Origin: JBKEDF01 sp047975325
Lineage (GTDB): Bacteria; Pseudomonadota; Alphaproteobacteria; Rhodobacterales; Rhodobacteraceae
NCBI GenBank assembly: GCA_047975325.1
Contig: JBKEDF010000049.1
Coordinates: forward strand, 62,001 to 126,000
Reading direction: 5' to 3'
DNA length: 64,000 bases
Below the pieces are notes generated by a model. That model saw only the letters and a program-made list of their open reading frames with translations, did no database searches and was not told the DNA's origin. Positions within the stretch are counted from its first letter, which is position 1; every line of letters starts with the position of its first letter. A program made the translations under genes and the position numbers. This document shows, one piece after another, positions 44,926-53,405 of this stretch.

Positions 44926-45836
44926 GACGCATCCTCCACCAGCCAGCGGCAAAGGGCGGGAAAGTCGATCCCCTCCGCAGCCGCCTGTTCCGGCGCCAGC
45001 GATGTCGGCGTCATGCCCGGCTGGGTATTGGTTTCCAGAAGCACCAGCCCCTCCAGCCCGCGCGCCTCATCCCAGCGGAAATCGGTGCGGCTCAACCCAC
45101 GGCATCCCAACGCCCGATGCGCCCGCAGTGCATAATCGCGACAGGCCTCCGCAATCGGCTGGGGCAGGTCCGCCGGGCAGACATGGCGCGATCCGCCGGG
45201 TTTGTATTTCGCATCGTAATCGTACCAGCCTTCGGTCACGATATCCGTGACGCAAAGCGCCCGTTCCCCCATTACCGTCACGGTCAGTTCCCGCCCCGGC
45301 GCAAAGGCCTCCACCATCACGGTGCCCGGCATGGTATCATCAAGCTGCGGCGGGCCATTCGCCCCTTCCTGCACCAGATAGACCCCCACCGAGGATCCCT
45401 CATTGTAAGGTTTCACGACATAGGGAACCGGCAGGACATGGCGTTCACGCGCCTCTTGTCGCGAAACCAGCCGCGATGGCAGGACCGGAAGCCCTGCCGT
45501 GGCATAGGCCGCCTTGGCCCTTTCCTTGTCCATCGCCAGGGCCGAAGCGAGGACACCGGAATGCGTATAGGGCAGGCGCAGCCATTCCAGCAGCCCCTGC
45601 ACACAGCCATCTTCGCCCCAACGGCCATGCAACGCGTTGAAGGCAACATCCGGTTTGATTTCGGAAAGGCGAATGGCAAGGTCGGCCCCGGCATCCACCG
45701 TTACCACTTCATATCCAGCCACCCGAAGGGCCTGGGCACATTCATGCCCCGAGACAAGTGAAACCTCGCGTTCCGCCGAGGGACCACCCATCAATACCGC
45801 CACTTTGAGGGCTTGTCCGCTCGAACCAGCCGCCAT
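44913..45836 (-). CDS. ddl: D-alanine-D-alanine ligase
   Basis: Ddl joins two D-alanines for peptidoglycan. The 307-residue ATP-grasp enzyme has VLMGGPSAEREVSLVSG, HGRWGEDGCVQGLLE, YVVKPYNEGSSVGVY and the metal-binding LLETNTQPGMTPTSLAPEQA. A 35-nt gap separates it from murB. Confidence 0.96.
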   Translation of the reverse strand: MAAGSSGQALKVAVLMGGPSAEREVSLVSGHECAQALRVAGYEVVTVDAGADLAIRLSEIKPDVAFNALHGRWGEDGCVQGLLEWLRLPYTHSGVLASALAMDKERAKAAYATAGLPVLPSRLVSRQEARERHVLPVPYVVKPYNEGSSVGVYLVQEGANGPPQLDDTMPGTVMVEAFAPGRELTVTVMGERALCVTDIVTEGWYDYDAKYKPGGSRHVCPADLPQPIAEACRDYALRAHRALGCRGLSRTDFRWDEARGLEGLVLLETNTQPGMTPTSLAPEQAAAEGIDFPALCRWLVEDASCDR

Positions 45837-45871
45837 ATTTGCCTCAGGGTCTCATTGGACCCGGTTTATTA

Positions 45872-46798
45872 TTATTCAGCGGCCCGTTCACCGACCCGCA
45901 TGATTTCCCATTCTAGCGTTATTCCGGCGTGTTCGAAAACCCTTTTTCGCACCTCTTCGCCCAAATCTTCCAGATCGGCGGCACTGGCCCCCCCGGTATT
46001 GATCAGAAAATTGGAATGTTTCTCGCTCATCTGCGCGCCGCCGCGCCGTGCGCCGCGCATTCCCGCCTCATCAATCAGCTTCCAGGCCTTGAGATCATGG
46101 ATATCGTCATCCCTTCCCGTCGACGAAAATCCGGCGGGGTTGCGGAAGGTCGAACCTGCCGTGCGTTCCTTCACCGGTTGCGTGGCATCCCGCCTTGCCA
46201 GTTGTTCGGCCATCCGTGCCTGCAGCACCTCCGGATCCCCCGCAGGCGCCCGGAATATCGCCGCTGTGACAACCGCCCCTTCCGGGATCTGCGAACTGCG
46301 ATAGGACAGGTCAAGATCGGCTGCGGGGATCCGGCGCAAATTCCCCTCGCGGGTAACAAGATGCACTTCCTCCAGCACATCGGCAACATAGCGCCCATAG
46401 CATCCCGCATTCATCCGCACCGCACCGCCAATGGCCCCAGGAATGGTGCGCAGAAAGGTCAGATCGCACCCCGCCTCGGCCGCGCGTCGCGCCACATGCG
46501 CATCAAGGGCCGCCGCCCCGGCCAGAACGCGACCCCCCTCAATCTCAATCCCGTTGAAGCCGCGCCCAAGCCGGATAACCACTGCACGCAGCCCTCCGTC
46601 ACGCACGATCAGGTTTGACCCGACGCCCATGGGAAATACGGCGATACCCGGATCAAGCGCGCCAAGAAACGCCGCCAGATCCTCTTCATCGGCAGGTTGG
46701 AAGAACCAATCTGCCGCCCCGCCGACACGCAGCCATGTCAGATCCGAAAGCGAACGATCCGGCGTCAGGACGCCGCGCGGTGTGGGAAGCGTAGCCAT
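45872..46798 (-). CDS. murB: UDP-N-acetylenolpyruvoylglucosamine reductase
   Basis: MurB is the FAD enzyme making UDP-MurNAc. The 308-residue chain has LTWLRVGGAADWFFQP, the FAD motif GVGSNLIVRDGGLRAVVIRLG, GAIGGAVRMNAGCYG, GSTFRNP (type I loop) and KHSNFLINTGGASAADL. It is the first gene of the cell-wall/division run here. The expected upstream murC/murG are absent; the aminotransferase gene stands there instead. Confidence 0.96.
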   Translation of the reverse strand: MATLPTPRGVLTPDRSLSDLTWLRVGGAADWFFQPADEEDLAAFLGALDPGIAVFPMGVGSNLIVRDGGLRAVVIRLGRGFNGIEIEGGRVLAGAAALDAHVARRAAEAGCDLTFLRTIPGAIGGAVRMNAGCYGRYVADVLEEVHLVTREGNLRRIPAADLDLSYRSSQIPEGAVVTAAIFRAPAGDPEVLQARMAEQLARRDATQPVKERTAGSTFRNPAGFSSTGRDDDIHDLKAWKLIDEAGMRGARRGGAQMSEKHSNFLINTGGASAADLEDLGEEVRKRVFEHAGITLEWEIMRVGERAAE

Positions 46799-46879
46799 GC
46801 AAAACCCCTACCCGCCTTCCGCCCCGAACCGCAAGCCCCTCCGGACCCGGCTGAGGATCAGTCTGGCCAAGCCCGGTAT

Positions 46880-48247
46880 TCAGGCCAAGTCCCGAAAAAC
46901 CTGATCAAGCGCCTTTTCCAGTTTCCCAAACATCTCATCAAGATGCGCTTCGGTACAGATGAATGGCGGACAAAGGACGATGGCCTGCCCCAGCGGACGA
47001 CAGATAAGCCCATGATCAGTACAGGTATTGGCGATGCGTTCGGAAACGGAAAGCTCACCATCAAAAGGCGTCCTGGTGGATTTGTCCTGCACTGCCTCCA
47101 GCGCCCCCATCAACCCCTTGCCGCGCCATTCGCCGATATTCGGATGTTCGGCAAGCCGGGCGAGGCCCGCCTCGAAATACGGGGTCAGTTTGCGGACATT
47201 TTCGGCCAGCCCCTCATTCATCACCAGATCGATTGCCTTCAGCGCGACCGCACATCCCACCGGATGGCCCGAGGCGGTAAAGCCGTGGGGAAATTCCTCA
47301 ATCTCTTCCACGGCGCGCTGGACACGATCGGCCAGATCCGGGCCAAGGATCACCGCCCCCATCGGGAAAAAGCCTGCTGTGATATTCTTGGAAGAAATGA
47401 TTGCATCGGGCATGAAATCATAGGTTTCGCAACCCCATGTCCTGCCGGTGCGGCCAAAGCCGCAGATCACCTCATCAGAGATGAGCGGGATCGCGTATTT
47501 TCGCAGCACTTTCTGAATGGCCTGGAAATAACCCTTCGAAGGCGGAATGACCCCGCCTGCCCCCATCACCGGTTCGGCAAAGAATGCGGCGATGGTTTCC
47601 GGGCCTTCCTTGATGATGGTCGCCTCAAGTTCATTGGCCATGCGACGGGTGAAATCGGCCTCGCTTTCCCCCTCCTTGCCAAAGCGCCAGTAATGCGGGC
47701 AGCCGACCTGGATGAAGCCCGGTAGCGGTAGCCCGAAAACGGAATTGTAAGGTTTGCCGGTCATCGATGCCGAAACCGCCGTGACCCCGTGATAACCATT
47801 CAGGCGCGTGATGATCTTGCGCCGTTGTGGCTGCCCCTCGGATCCGGCAAGAAACCACAGCATCTTGACCATCGTGTCATTCGCCTCGGAGCCGGAATTC
47901 GTATAAAACACCTTGCCACTGTCAAAAGGTGACACATCGATCAGCTTTTCGGAAAGCATCACCGTCTGGTCTGACATGCGCCCGAAAAAGGCGTGATAGC
48001 CCGGAAAACGGTCATACTGCGCCTTGGCGGCCTCGATCAGCCCCGGGTGATCAAACCCCGCCACCATGTTCCACAGGCCCGAATTTCCATCAAGATAACA
48101 GCGGCCATGAACATCATAGATATAGGGCCCCTTGCCATGGGTCACGACCACCGCGCCACGTTCGTGAACAGAAGGAAGATCGGTGAAACCATAAAGCGAA
48201 TAGGTATCGGCACGGCTTTCCCAACTATTGGGGCTATTGTCCCGCAT
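46880..48247 (-). CDS. Class III PLP aminotransferase (omega-amine:pyruvate type)
   Basis: A 455-residue fold-type I aminotransferase. It has YLDGNSGLWNM, FYTNSGSEANDTMVKML, LNGYHGVTAVSASMTG, the PLP aspartate in LISDEVICGFGRTG, and the PLP lysine in SSKNITAGFFPMGA. The N-terminus (SWESRADTYSLYGFTDLP) resembles polyamine:pyruvate and taurine:pyruvate transaminases; the exact amine donor is unknown. It stands alone between murB (81 nt away) and a 252-bp gap. Confidence 0.9.
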   Translation of the reverse strand: MRDNSPNSWESRADTYSLYGFTDLPSVHERGAVVVTHGKGPYIYDVHGRCYLDGNSGLWNMVAGFDHPGLIEAAKAQYDRFPGYHAFFGRMSDQTVMLSEKLIDVSPFDSGKVFYTNSGSEANDTMVKMLWFLAGSEGQPQRRKIITRLNGYHGVTAVSASMTGKPYNSVFGLPLPGFIQVGCPHYWRFGKEGESEADFTRRMANELEATIIKEGPETIAAFFAEPVMGAGGVIPPSKGYFQAIQKVLRKYAIPLISDEVICGFGRTGRTWGCETYDFMPDAIISSKNITAGFFPMGAVILGPDLADRVQRAVEEIEEFPHGFTASGHPVGCAVALKAIDLVMNEGLAENVRKLTPYFEAGLARLAEHPNIGEWRGKGLMGALEAVQDKSTRTPFDGELSVSERIANTCTDHGLICRPLGQAIVLCPPFICTEAHLDEMFGKLEKALDQVFRDLA

Positions 48248-48499
48248 GATGCGATCCTTCCGAAAAGGTTACAGGGGCCAAGGCATAGAACGGAATGGCA
48301 TCCCGCATACCTTATCGCCACGCTATAACATGTCGCCCTGAAGCTGCATCACAATTCTATGGCTCCGACCGCTGCCATTGGCACTGTGTCCGGACCTATC
48401 CTGATAGGGCTACCGTTTCCGGCAACATATTGCATGATCTGGGCGGACAGAATCCGGCATCATTCGGCCGACAATATTACCACAACCGACTGAACAGTT

Positions 48500-49345
48500 T
48501 CAGAGGTCACGCATCGTCATGGCGCGGGCAATCTCGGAACGAACCATCTTGCGCATATTCCGGGTCATCCGTTCGCCCAACAGTCCCTGCAATTCCTCAC
48601 GCAGGATTTCACGGACCATGTCGCGCAGTTCATCCCCTTCCCCCGAAACAGGGGCCGGCTTGCCAGAGGGCTGATCCTCACCATTTGCTTCGGCAACCGG
48701 GCCCGTTTTCAAACGGGTCTCCTGGGGCGATGCCGATTCACCGATTTCGACATCGGTCAGCCCGGCAACAAGAGCCCCCCTGCGCGCCGCCAGATCACCT
48801 TCATCCGGCCGGATTTCGGTTTTGCCCGGCTTAGGCAAATCAGAAAGCGCGCGCCATTCATCATCGCTCCAGGTCGTTTCATCGACCGCGCGTTGCTCCG
48901 GCTCCGCCTCCCAATCTTCAAGCTCCTCATCCACCGCATCACGGATTGCATTCAGCGCGGCGGAAAGGTTCATGCGGCGGGATGCCGTTTCGGTGGAATC
49001 GGGATGGGATTGGGCCTTTGCGAGCCCGCCGGGAACCGCCGTCATGCGCGGTCGCGACCTGCGCTTGGGCGGCTCATCCGTCTGCCCCAACCCTGCCGCC
49101 GGGGCAGCCATCGCCCTGGTCAATGTCAGCCGGGCAGGTTTGGAATTTTCATCCACCCATTCTTCAGGGGGCTTTCCCTTTACCACGCATTGCGCGGGTG
49201 TCAGGATCAGGGTCGCAATCTTGCCGGGTTCGGATTTGCCCCCAGCCTTCGCGCCAAGCGGTTTGGGCCGCATATCCTCTGCCACCAATCTGCGGACAGA
49301 GGACAGGACATCCTCAATCTCTACGGAACTCATTGGTTCAGCCAT
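48500..49345 (-). CDS. PopZ-like polar organising protein candidate
   Basis: The 281-residue acidic, mostly disordered protein has conserved-looking ends only. The N-terminal helix MSSVEIEDVLSSVRRLVAED (from residue 5) resembles the EEILASIRRIISEDD start of Caulobacter PopZ. The C-terminal 45 residues (ELRDMVREILREELQGLLGERM, NMRKMVRSEIARAM) resemble the oligomerising DUF2497 end. The middle is Pro/Glu/Ala/Asp-rich like the PopZ PED linker. It is followed upstream by tolC and pcm on the same strand, the same pair that flanks popZ in Caulobacter as I recall; valS, the usual other neighbour, is missing. PopZ makes polar condensates that hold the centromere. Assignment is by pattern, not alignment. 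Confidence 0.7.
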   Translation of the reverse strand: MAEPMSSVEIEDVLSSVRRLVAEDMRPKPLGAKAGGKSEPGKIATLILTPAQCVVKGKPPEEWVDENSKPARLTLTRAMAAPAAGLGQTDEPPKRRSRPRMTAVPGGLAKAQSHPDSTETASRRMNLSAALNAIRDAVDEELEDWEAEPEQRAVDETTWSDDEWRALSDLPKPGKTEIRPDEGDLAARRGALVAGLTDVEIGESASPQETRLKTGPVAEANGEDQPSGKPAPVSGEGDELRDMVREILREELQGLLGERMTRNMRKMVRSEIARAMTMRDL

Positions 49346-49451
49346 CGTTTTATGCCCATTTGCCTCACCGAAAGCCTAACCTTTCTGGCCTTTCCTGACA
49401 AGCTTCAAGGCCGGGCAAAAACTACATATAGGCGGAAAACGACGTATTCAA

Positions 49452-50831
49452 TCAAGGTTTCGTTTTGCCAATGGCCTCCAGCACCCGATCAAGGCGCCTT
49501 CCCTGCGACGAGGTCGCCGGAGCATTACGTACGGCATTGTAATAGGCTTCCGGGTCGTGAACGGGAATGCCAAGGTTAAGATGCTCCACCGTCAGCAACC
49601 CCATTTCCGCCAGAAGCGCATAGGTGCCAGTGTAGCGCACCGATTCCGCCGAAAGCCGCGCGGTGCGTGCGCTCAGCAATTCCTGTTCCGCATTAAGGAC
49701 ATCCAATGTGGTCCGGGCGCCAAGGCGGGCTTCTTCCCTCACCCCTTCATAGGCGGTCTGGGCAGAACGGATCTGTTCATCGCTGGCCGCGATCGAGGCG
49801 CGCGCCACCGCAAGATTGGACCAGGCTTCCCCCACGCCCTGCGTGACAATCGCCCCGGCCTGATGAAGCTGCGCGCGCGTGGAAGCGCGCCCGGCCAGCG
49901 CCTGACGATAAAGCGATGAAATCCGTCCACCCGAATAGATCGTCTGGTTCAGCGTGATCCCGACACTCTGGTTATCGATACCACGACCGCCGGAACGATC
50001 ATTGATGGCAGCATTGGCGGTCAGGCTCGGCCCCATTTCCGCCTTGGCACGTTCAACATTCGCCTCCGAAACGGAAACCATATGTTGCAACTGCCGGATC
50101 GAGGGATGCGTACGCAATGCGATGGCACGCGCCTCTTCCAGGCTGCGCGCTGTTGCGGGCAGGCGCGGAAGGGGGGACAGGCTACCCGGCGGATGGCCGA
50201 TGGCAAGCTGGTAATTTTCCCGTGCGACGGTCAGATCCCCCTGCGCCTCGGCCATCGCGGCGCGGGCAGATGCCAATCGCGCCTCGGCGATGGAAACATC
50301 CGTGCGGGTAATTTCCCCCACTTCGAAACGATCCTGGGCGGCACGCAGTTCCTGACCGATCAGGCGCACATTGGCCGCGCGAAGTCCGACCGCATCCTGC
50401 ATCTGGCGCAGGTTGACATAGGCCGCGACCGCACTCAGCAGAACATCCTGTTCCACCCCGATCAGGGATTGACGCGAGGCAAGAACCGATGCCTCTGCCG
50501 CCTTGATCGAGGCCCTGTTGCGCCCGAAATCCAGCAGCGTCAGCTGCGCCGTCAGCGAAAGCGAGGCGCTCAATCCATCCGAGGGGATATTGCCGCGGGT
50601 ATTGTTATGAACCACACCCGCCTGCAGATTGATCACCGGTCGCAGACTGGCCACTGCCTGGGCCACGTCTTCGTCTGCGGCGCGCAATACCGCGCGGTTC
50701 TGGTCCAGCAAGTTGGAATTGCGATAAGCCGCGATCAGGGCATCCGCAAGCGTTTCCGCCATGCCACCCTGCGGCAAGGCCGTTGCAACTGCCAAGAAAG
50801 CAACGCCAAGGAGCCTGTTTATTCCCTGCAT
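49452..50831 (-). CDS. tolC: TolC-family outer-membrane channel protein
   Basis: The 459-residue protein forms the trimeric channel for type I secretion and RND pumps. It has a signal peptide (INRLLGVAFLAVATALPQGGMA), the two-fold repeat of long helices, and conserved segments such as LTAQLTLLDFGRNRASIKAAEA and GITLNQTIYSGGRISSLYRQA. The RND pump at 19-24 kb has no channel gene of its own, so this could be its partner. It lies 106 nt upstream of the PopZ-like gene on the same strand. Confidence 0.92.
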   Translation of the reverse strand: MQGINRLLGVAFLAVATALPQGGMAETLADALIAAYRNSNLLDQNRAVLRAADEDVAQAVASLRPVINLQAGVVHNNTRGNIPSDGLSASLSLTAQLTLLDFGRNRASIKAAEASVLASRQSLIGVEQDVLLSAVAAYVNLRQMQDAVGLRAANVRLIGQELRAAQDRFEVGEITRTDVSIAEARLASARAAMAEAQGDLTVARENYQLAIGHPPGSLSPLPRLPATARSLEEARAIALRTHPSIRQLQHMVSVSEANVERAKAEMGPSLTANAAINDRSGGRGIDNQSVGITLNQTIYSGGRISSLYRQALAGRASTRAQLHQAGAIVTQGVGEAWSNLAVARASIAASDEQIRSAQTAYEGVREEARLGARTTLDVLNAEQELLSARTARLSAESVRYTGTYALLAEMGLLTVEHLNLGIPVHDPEAYYNAVRNAPATSSQGRRLDRVLEAIGKTKP

Positions 50832-50872
50832 CTTTCCTCGTTCCCTAGCTTTTCAAATCTATCTGAGGCATC

Positions 50873-51526
50873 TCAGAGTGCAAATTCAGCAGCTTCGGAA
50901 AAACCGGGCAGCACCGGCGCGGACGCGTTGAAGACATCACGCCAATAGACCCGGTCCGTTCCCTTGTGGCCGATCCGCGCCACCCCCAACCGACCTTTCA
51001 TGAAGATCGCGCCGATCCGGCCATTTTCCGCCAGTTGGTCGGTGATCACCTGCGGCACGGATTCCACCGCGCCCTGAATCAGGATCACGTCATAGGGTCC
51101 ATGTTTTGCCGCACCTTCGGCCAGAACCCCGGTAACCACCGCGACATTATCGACGCCCTGTTCGGAAAGCCGTTCCTGTGCATCGGCGGCCAGGGTTTCA
51201 TCTTCTTCCACCGCAATCACAGCATCGGCCATCCGGGCAATCACGGCACTGGAATAGCCATAGGCGCAACCGATATCGAGAACTACCTCGGAAGGTTGCA
51301 CATCAATCACATCCAAGAGCTTCGCAAGGCTTCGCGCCTCCAGCAACACCCGGCCCGGTCCAAGGTCAAGGTTGTCGCCAAGATAGGCCGCCTCGCGCTG
51401 CCCCTCGCCCACATAGGCCTCCCGCGGGACTGCCAGCATTGCTTCGATAATCGGAAATTTGGTGACATCCGAGGGGCGCACCTGGGTATCCACCATCATC
51501 GTTCTACGCAAAGAAAAATTGGTCAT
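50873..51526 (-). CDS. pcm: Protein-L-isoaspartate O-methyltransferase family protein
   Basis: A 217-residue SAM methyltransferase of the PCMT family. It has MVDTQVRPSDVT (typical of the alphaproteobacterial branch), VLDIGCAYGYSSAVIARMA for SAM, and VILIQGAVESVP in the place of the usual IVVTAAAPxxP. Because the substrate-side motif differs from true PCMT, repair of isoaspartate is uncertain. The ATG at 51526 is chosen; an upstream in-frame start at 51556 adds unlike residues. It starts the unit leading to tolC. Confidence 0.87.
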   Translation of the reverse strand: MTNFSLRRTMMVDTQVRPSDVTKFPIIEAMLAVPREAYVGEGQREAAYLGDNLDLGPGRVLLEARSLAKLLDVIDVQPSEVVLDIGCAYGYSSAVIARMADAVIAVEEDETLAADAQERLSEQGVDNVAVVTGVLAEGAAKHGPYDVILIQGAVESVPQVITDQLAENGRIGAIFMKGRLGVARIGHKGTDRVYWRDVFNASAPVLPGFSEAAEFAL

Positions 51527-51766
51527 GAATGACGCCGCTCGCCTTTTGTTGTCCAACGTTCTGCCACAGAAGGCCGGCTACGGCAACACAGGATACCATG
51601 GCACAACCAAGCCGCCCGCGTATCGCGACATTCTTGCCAACATCCGGGATCTGGCAACGATGCGGGATGTCCGAACCGTTCCCCATCAGGGGCTGCGGCA
51701 ACTGCGCTTCCATATTGGCACAGACACCTGCCGTCGGCAGAAAAACAAGGCCAGGGGGCAGGATGT

Positions 51767-52789
51767 TCACCCCCCGGTATGGCTCATGTGGCGGCTCATC
51801 TGCCCGGCAATTCCCTGACGGGAATAGTCAAAATCATGACCCTTGGGTTTCAGTGCGATTGCGGCCCGGATGGCCGCCTCCAGCCCCGTATCATCCGATG
51901 CGGCCCGCAGGGGGGTCCGCAAATCGGCCCGATCCTCCTGCCCCAGACACATGTAAAGCTGACCCGTGCAGGTCAGCCGCACACGATTGCAGCTTTCGCA
52001 GAAATTATGCGTCAGCGGGGTGATGAAACCGATCTTCTGACCCGTTTCCTCAAGCCGAACATAACGCGCGGGGCCGCCACTGCTTTCGGCCAGATCCGTC
52101 ACGGTGAAACGTTCGCCGTAACGTGCGCGCAGATCGCGCAACGACCAATATTGATCAAGCCGGTCCTCATTGCCGAGATCGCCCATCGGCATGACTTCAA
52201 TCCATGTCAGGTCATGCCCCTCATCCGCACACCATTCGGTAAGGGAAAACTGTTCCGCCTCATTGAAACCCCTGAGCGCCACTGCATTGATCTTTACCCG
52301 CAATCCGGCATCTTGCGCCACGCGGATACCATCCAGCACCTGCGGCAGCCGCCCCCAACGGGTAATATCCGCAAATTTCGCCTCATCCAGCGTATCGAGG
52401 GAAATATTGACCCGACGCACCCCGCAATCGGCAAGCTCATGGGCAAACCTGCGCAACTGGCTGCCATTCGTGGTCAGGGTCAGTTCCTCCAGCGCGCCAG
52501 TTTGCAGATGGCGCGACATGGCCCGGAAAAAGACCATGATATTCTTGCGCACCAGAGGCTCGCCCCCGGTGATACGGAGCTTGCGGACCCCCAGCCGAAC
52601 GAAGGCCGAGCAAAGCCGGTCCAGCTCCTCCAGCGTCAGAAGTTCCGCCTTGGGCAGAAAAGTCATGTTTTCCGACATGCAGTAACGGCAACGAAAATCG
52701 CAGCGATCCGTCACCGAGACGCGCAGATAGCTGATCGCCCGCGCGAAAGGATCGATCAGGGGAAGGGGCATGCTGACATTCATGGCCAT
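51767..52789 (-). CDS. moaA: GTP 3',8-cyclase MoaA (molybdenum cofactor)
   Basis: MoaA is a radical-SAM enzyme that starts molybdopterin synthesis from GTP. The 340-residue protein has the N-terminal cluster CDFRCRYC (CxxxCxxC), the SAM-region TGGEPLVRKN, the C-terminal cluster CESCNRVRLTCTGQLYMC, and the C-terminal GG essential for activity. The start is the ATG at 52789; a second ATG is two codons later. It should feed the molybdenum hydroxylase together with moaB. Confidence 0.96.
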   Translation of the reverse strand: MAMNVSMPLPLIDPFARAISYLRVSVTDRCDFRCRYCMSENMTFLPKAELLTLEELDRLCSAFVRLGVRKLRITGGEPLVRKNIMVFFRAMSRHLQTGALEELTLTTNGSQLRRFAHELADCGVRRVNISLDTLDEAKFADITRWGRLPQVLDGIRVAQDAGLRVKINAVALRGFNEAEQFSLTEWCADEGHDLTWIEVMPMGDLGNEDRLDQYWSLRDLRARYGERFTVTDLAESSGGPARYVRLEETGQKIGFITPLTHNFCESCNRVRLTCTGQLYMCLGQEDRADLRTPLRAASDDTGLEAAIRAAIALKPKGHDFDYSRQGIAGQMSRHMSHTGG

Positions 52790-52858
52790 AAGGTAAGCTT
52801 CCGCCGAAGGGCAGGCAAGGGCATTGAAAGGCGCGCGGGCTGCGCCTATCGTCGCGCC

Positions 52859-53335
52859 ATGAGACATATGATCCTTGCCCTTACCCTTTCGATCACCGCG
52901 GTTGCAGGATGTTCGAACCTGTCGATCCCCAATCCTTTTGCTGGTGCGGGCAAAGGCGCGAATGCCAACCCGCCCGGGGAAACGATCTCCGCCACGGCCC
53001 GCCCGCCGCCCGCGGGCGCCCGCACCGCCGCAGCGCTGGATACGACCACCGATGCCGAAAAGGCCGCCGCGCTCAACACGGCACCGCAGCCTTCGATCGA
53101 ACGCAACCTGGGCAAGGTTTTCGTTTCCCTGGGCAATGCGACAGAGGCCGGGTTCTGGTTGCGGTCCTCGCTGGTAACGCAGCCGACGCAGGGCCGGATC
53201 ACCACGACACTGGGCGAATCCCTGCAGGTTGATCTGCTGCCCGGCGATGGCGCGGCACAGCTTTCGCTGGCCGCCTACCGGGCGCTGAACCTGCCCCTGA
53301 CAGGGCTGCCCGAAGTCACCGTCTACGCCAGATAG
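52859..53335 (+). CDS. Small putative lipoprotein, function unknown
   Basis: The 158-residue product has a signal peptide and lipobox VAGC (cysteine about residue 18), a Pro/Ala/Thr-rich middle and a compact C-terminal part (RNLGKVFVSLGNATEAGFWLRSSLV, LLPGDGAAQLSLAAYRALNLPLTGLPEVTVYAR). Relatives carry a 'D-galactarate dehydratase' label in some annotations; I see no such enzyme here. It is divergent from moaA by 69 bp. Confidence 0.78.
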   Translation: MRHMILALTLSITAVAGCSNLSIPNPFAGAGKGANANPPGETISATARPPPAGARTAAALDTTTDAEKAAALNTAPQPSIERNLGKVFVSLGNATEAGFWLRSSLVTQPTQGRITTTLGESLQVDLLPGDGAAQLSLAAYRALNLPLTGLPEVTVYAR

Positions 53336-53342
53336 CCAACAA

Positions 53343-53362
53343 CCCTGCCGGGTCCGGCAGGG
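53343..53362. repeat. 20-bp inverted repeat between convergent genes (possible terminator stem)
   Basis: CCCTGCCGG and its exact complement CCGGCAGGG flank a GT centre, 7 bp after the lipoprotein stop. As RNA this gives a stem of 7 bp with a 6-nt loop. It lacks a U-run on either strand, so intrinsic termination would be weak. Confidence 0.5.
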
Positions 53363-53405
53363 CCAAATGACATTCTTCGGCAACGATATCCGGGCAAGGC
53401 CGGCA

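Noticed and set aside
51504..51818. Small frames on both strands in the pcm-moaA gap
   Set aside because: They lack ribosome sites and recognisable domains and overlap the gene ends; no evidence of coding.
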